In this document: positions 6,205 to 7,819 of the stretch, piece by piece
Layout of the letters: each line of letters opens with the position of its first letter
Numbering within the stretch: the first letter of the stretch is position 1
Assembly (NCBI GenBank): GCA_946477805.1
Contig: CAMKZP010000165.1
Coordinates: forward strand, 1-7,819
Direction: 5' to 3'
Source of the DNA: an uncultured Enterobacter sp.
GTDB taxonomy: Bacteria; Pseudomonadota; Gammaproteobacteria; Enterobacterales; Enterobacteriaceae
DNA length: 7,819 nucleotides
Made by a program: the position numbers and the translations under genes
The notes under the pieces: model-generated
The model's database searches: none
Seen by the model: only the letters and a program-made list of their open reading frames with translations
What the model was told of the DNA's origin: nothing

Positions 6205-6693
6205 TTACTTCTTACTGATCTTATCCAGATACCCCATCACAAACGCCGACAGCACGAACGTCAGGTGGATAATCACGTACCACATCAGTTTGTTATCCGG
6301 GACGTTCTTCGCGTCCATGAACACGCGTAGCAGGTGGATAGACGAAATAGCCACAATCGAGGCTGCGACCTTGTTTTTCAGCGACGTGGCGTCCATTTTG
6401 CCGAGCCAGCTGAGCTTCTCTTTGTGCCCGGCAATATCAAGCTGGGAAACAAAGTTTTCATAGCCGGAAAACATCACCATCACCAGCAAACCGCCCACCA
6501 GCGTCATATCCACCAGCGACAGCAGAACCAGAATCAAATCCGCTTCGGCGATGGAAAAGATGTTGGGCAGAACGTGTAAAATTTCCTGGAAGAACTTAAT
6601 CGTCAGCGCGACCAATGCCAGGGAGAGGCCAAAATAGACGGGCGCCAGTATCCAGCGAGAAGCGTACATTGCGTTTTCAAAGAAGCGTTCCAT
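6205..6693 (-). CDS. yqhA: UPF0114 inner-membrane protein YqhA
   Basis: This 162-residue protein (E. coli YqhA has 164) has four predicted membrane helices at about 15-36, 52-75, 107-126 and 136-156. The polar loop at 84-106 and the segment around KNKVAASIVAISSIHLLRVF (106-125) match E. coli YqhA from memory. The function is unknown. The open frame extends upstream to 6771, but the start at 6693 gives the conserved MERFxENAMYASRW beginning and has AGGA 5 bases upstream. It lies 81 bases after the unknown membrane-protein gene on the same strand, so read-through is possible, though it has its own candidate promoter at 6725-6755. Confidence 0.95.
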   Translation of the reverse strand: MERFFENAMYASRWILAPVYFGLSLALVALTIKFFQEILHVLPNIFSIAEADLILVLLSLVDMTLVGGLLVMVMFSGYENFVSQLDIAGHKEKLSWLGKMDATSLKNKVAASIVAISSIHLLRVFMDAKNVPDNKLMWYVIIHLTFVLSAFVMGYLDKISKK

Positions 6694-6724
6694 AAAGTCC
6701 TGTCTGCAAACGAAACCAGCGCCC

Positions 6725-6755
6725 AGTATATCGCAACGGCGCTGACAGTTTGCAA
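6725..6755 (-). promoter_or_regulatory. Possible promoter for yqhA
   Basis: The minus strand has TATACT (6725-6730), 5/6 to the -10 consensus, 31 bases before the yqhA ATG. TTGCAA (6750-6755) is a poor -35 at a 19-base spacing. The -10 is credible; the pair as a whole is weak. Confidence 0.35.
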
Positions 6756-6774
6756 CAACTAACCAACACAACGC

Positions 6775-7278
6775 CTACACCTCCTCGGGGTTTACCTCCG
6801 GACGCGCATACTCCGGCCAGACCAGCACCACCAGCTCCGGGTAAGCTTCAAGGCTGAATTCACGAAAACACTGACGCAGGTTGAGTACGTCTAAATCGGA
6901 GTACGAAACCTTCTCGCCGTTAAGGCAGCGCTTTTTGATATTGTCATAATATTTGTACACCGCCGAATTGAGATCGCTACAGCGTCGCTGCGCGTCGAAT
7001 AGCCCCGGCGTATCATTAATTTCTGACATTTTCATACGTTTAATTGTCGCATGCAGGAAATCGATATATTCGTGGTTGACCCGCCAGTACCAGACCGGCG
7101 TCACGGCGTTCATCAATACCGAGAAATGGTCCTCCCCTTCCTCTTTTGTCATCAGTTCTGGCTGCGGCGGCTCGCTGGGGTCTTTCGACACTTTCGGTTT
7201 ATTGAACTCTTGCATCAATAAAAGAACGCCAGCGGTCAGTAATAGTAATGTAATGACCGTGAAAAAAATGCTGTTCAT
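6775..7278 (-). CDS. Small single-pass membrane protein of unknown function
   Basis: I do not recognise this 167-residue protein. Residues 3-22 are one strongly hydrophobic helix with no positive charge before it and several lysines just after (K27, K29, K32). By the positive-inside rule the N-terminus should face the periplasm and the soluble part the cytoplasm; alternatively this is an uncleaved Sec anchor. Residues 28-50 are a proline- and acid-rich linker (SEPPQPE). Residues 52-155 look like a folded, mostly helical domain with tryptophans (VWYW at 62-65), cysteines at 100, 118 and 137, and an acidic PEVNPEEV tail. GGAG lies 7 bases before the ATG, and a near-perfect sigma70 promoter is immediately upstream. 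The gene is divergent from the AT-rich pair at 7381-7819 and sits next to yqhA, where I remember other genes in E. coli, so it is probably a lineage-specific insertion. Confidence 0.85.
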   Translation of the reverse strand: MNSIFFTVITLLLLTAGVLLLMQEFNKPKVSKDPSEPPQPELMTKEEGEDHFSVLMNAVTPVWYWRVNHEYIDFLHATIKRMKMSEINDTPGLFDAQRRCSDLNSAVYKYYDNIKKRCLNGEKVSYSDLDVLNLRQCFREFSLEAYPELVVLVWPEYARPEVNPEEV

Positions 7279-7299
7279 GGGTAGGCTCCATTTTTTTTG

Positions 7300-7328
7300 A
7301 TTTTAAAATTGCCTCATGATATTGTCAA
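7300..7328 (-). promoter_or_regulatory. Strong sigma70 promoter for the unknown membrane-protein gene
   Basis: The minus strand reads TTGACA (7323-7328), 17 bases, TAAAAT (7300-7305), matching the consensus at 6/6 and 5/6 with optimal spacing. Transcription should start near 7293, giving a leader of about 15 bases that contains the GGAG ribosome site. On the opposite strand the same bases offer only a weak promoter (TTGATT at 7297-7302, TATTGT at 7320-7325) for the divergent gene. The two promoters would overlap and compete. Confidence 0.75.
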
Positions 7329-7380
7329 CGAATCTCACGCCTTTACCAACCCCACCCTGTTGAAAATAAAGGAAATTAAA

Positions 7381-7785
7381 ATGCTGCCCGACAATCTTGT
7401 CCCGGCTAAGTACCACATTACGCCTGTGGAACAGCCTTCGACGGAAGCAGAAAAAAAGGATAATTTCACTCAGGGAAAAAGAACGCTCTCCGATTACGAG
7501 CCAGATATATTAATTGGTGTTTCCCAAACCGGGAAATCCCGTAATATGTTGCTGGAAGAGCACGATCGCCATATAAAAGACCGCTTATTTCGTGCAGTAA
7601 AAATCGAAGCCTTTGTACATCTGCTGGACGACCTGCAGGCCGAAGGTGAAATAGATGCCCAGACGCTAAGTCAAATAATTAACGAAAAAACAAAAGAAAT
7701 AAATGAAGCCGGCAATGAAATTTGGCTTAACTTAATTACGCGAGAAAAAAATAACCCAATTTTTTATAACCTGGGGGAAGATTAA
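7381..7785 (+). CDS. AT-rich hypothetical protein, first gene of a small operon
   Basis: I do not recognise this 134-residue protein. It is hydrophilic, has no cysteine, signal peptide or membrane segment, and should be cytosolic. Residues 1-40 look disordered. Residues 44-51 read GVSQTGKS, which fits the loose P-loop pattern GxxxxGK[ST], and a later FVHLLDDL looks superficially like Walker B, but the protein is too small for a typical P-loop NTPase, so this may be chance. Residues 55-120 are predicted helical and highly charged. The open frame reaches back to 7297, but AAGGA 7 bases before the ATG at 7381 marks the better start. By hand count the gene is about 42% GC, well below its neighbours, suggesting horizontal acquisition. 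The next gene begins one base after its stop. Confidence 0.7.
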   Translation: MLPDNLVPAKYHITPVEQPSTEAEKKDNFTQGKRTLSDYEPDILIGVSQTGKSRNMLLEEHDRHIKDRLFRAVKIEAFVHLLDDLQAEGEIDAQTLSQIINEKTKEINEAGNEIWLNLITREKNNPIFYNLGED

Positions 7786-7786
7786 C

Positions 7787-7819
7787 GTGAAAGAATCTAA
7801 TGATAATAACGTTTATTTG
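7787..7819 (+). CDS. Start of a third linked gene (11 codons, cut by window end)
   Basis: A GTG at 7787, preceded at 8-9 bases by GGGGGA inside the end of the previous gene, opens a frame reading VKESNDNNVYL to the edge of the window. It begins one base after the previous stop, which indicates co-translation. Too little is present to assign a family. Confidence 0.5.
   Translation, partial: MKESNDNNVYL

Noticed and set aside
6103..6330. 75-codon plus-strand frame after yghZ
   Set aside because: It is translated from the palindromic repeats and the antisense of yqhA; the sequence is not protein-like.
7323..7339. CRP-like site (TGTCA ... TCACG)
   Set aside because: Spacing is 7 rather than 6 and the TGTGA half is imperfect; the bases are better explained by the TTGACA hexamer of the leftward promoter.
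7297..7380. Extended start for the AT-rich gene (28 extra residues from 7297)
   Set aside because: The upstream ATG has no ribosome site and lies within the promoter region, whereas the ATG at 7381 has AAGGA at 7 bases.
1..7819. tRNA, rRNA, CRISPR arrays, insertion sequences and attachment sites
   Set aside because: I saw no repeat-spacer pattern, cloverleaf, transposase or integrase sequence or target-site duplication.

Overview
The window looks like chromosome from an Enterobacter-type member of the Enterobacteriaceae. The yghX, yghZ (gpr) and yqhA products read almost like their E. coli counterparts. The core genes are GC-rich, and a GC-rich palindromic repeat typical of enterobacterial intergenic DNA lies between yghZ and yqhA. 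Most of the window is ordinary accessory or core chromosome. The right end is a more AT-rich block of genes I do not recognise.

Left end (1-695): the 5' part of a periplasmic substrate-binding protein of the iron-complex/cobalamin type, on the minus strand and running off the window. Its promoter region carries what reads as a near-consensus ModE (molybdate-responsive repressor) operator over a perfect TATAAT -10. This suggests a molybdate/tungstate importer rather than an iron importer. The rest of the 211-base gap holds a plausible sigma70 promoter for the next gene, with a 13-base palindrome over its -10.

Regulatory pair (696-2426): a PAS-GGDEF diguanylate cyclase overlaps by 4 bases a DeoR-family regulator that closely resembles FucR, the L-fucose regulon regulator. 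No fucose catabolic gene is visible. A long hairpin follows.

Chemoreceptor (2430-4057, minus): a methyl-accepting chemotaxis protein with a periplasmic four-helix-bundle-type sensor, HAMP and signalling domains. It has no C-terminal NWETF-type tether, and a recognisable FliA (sigma28) flagellar promoter precedes it. This stretch therefore places a c-di-GMP synthase beside a chemotaxis receptor.

yghX-yghZ-yqhA (4093-6693): divergent yghX (dienelactone hydrolase family, intact, with a Tat-like leader) and yghZ (aldo-keto reductase AKR14, L-glyceraldehyde-3-phosphate/methylglyoxal reductase), then convergent yqhA (UPF0114 membrane protein). Inverted repeats lie between yghX and yghZ and between yghZ and yqhA.

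Right end (6775-7819): a small single-pass membrane protein of unknown function behind a near-perfect sigma70 promoter. Transcribed divergently from it are an AT-rich 134-residue unknown and the first codons of a tightly linked third gene. This small module is the most likely undescribed system here, but its function cannot be read from the window.
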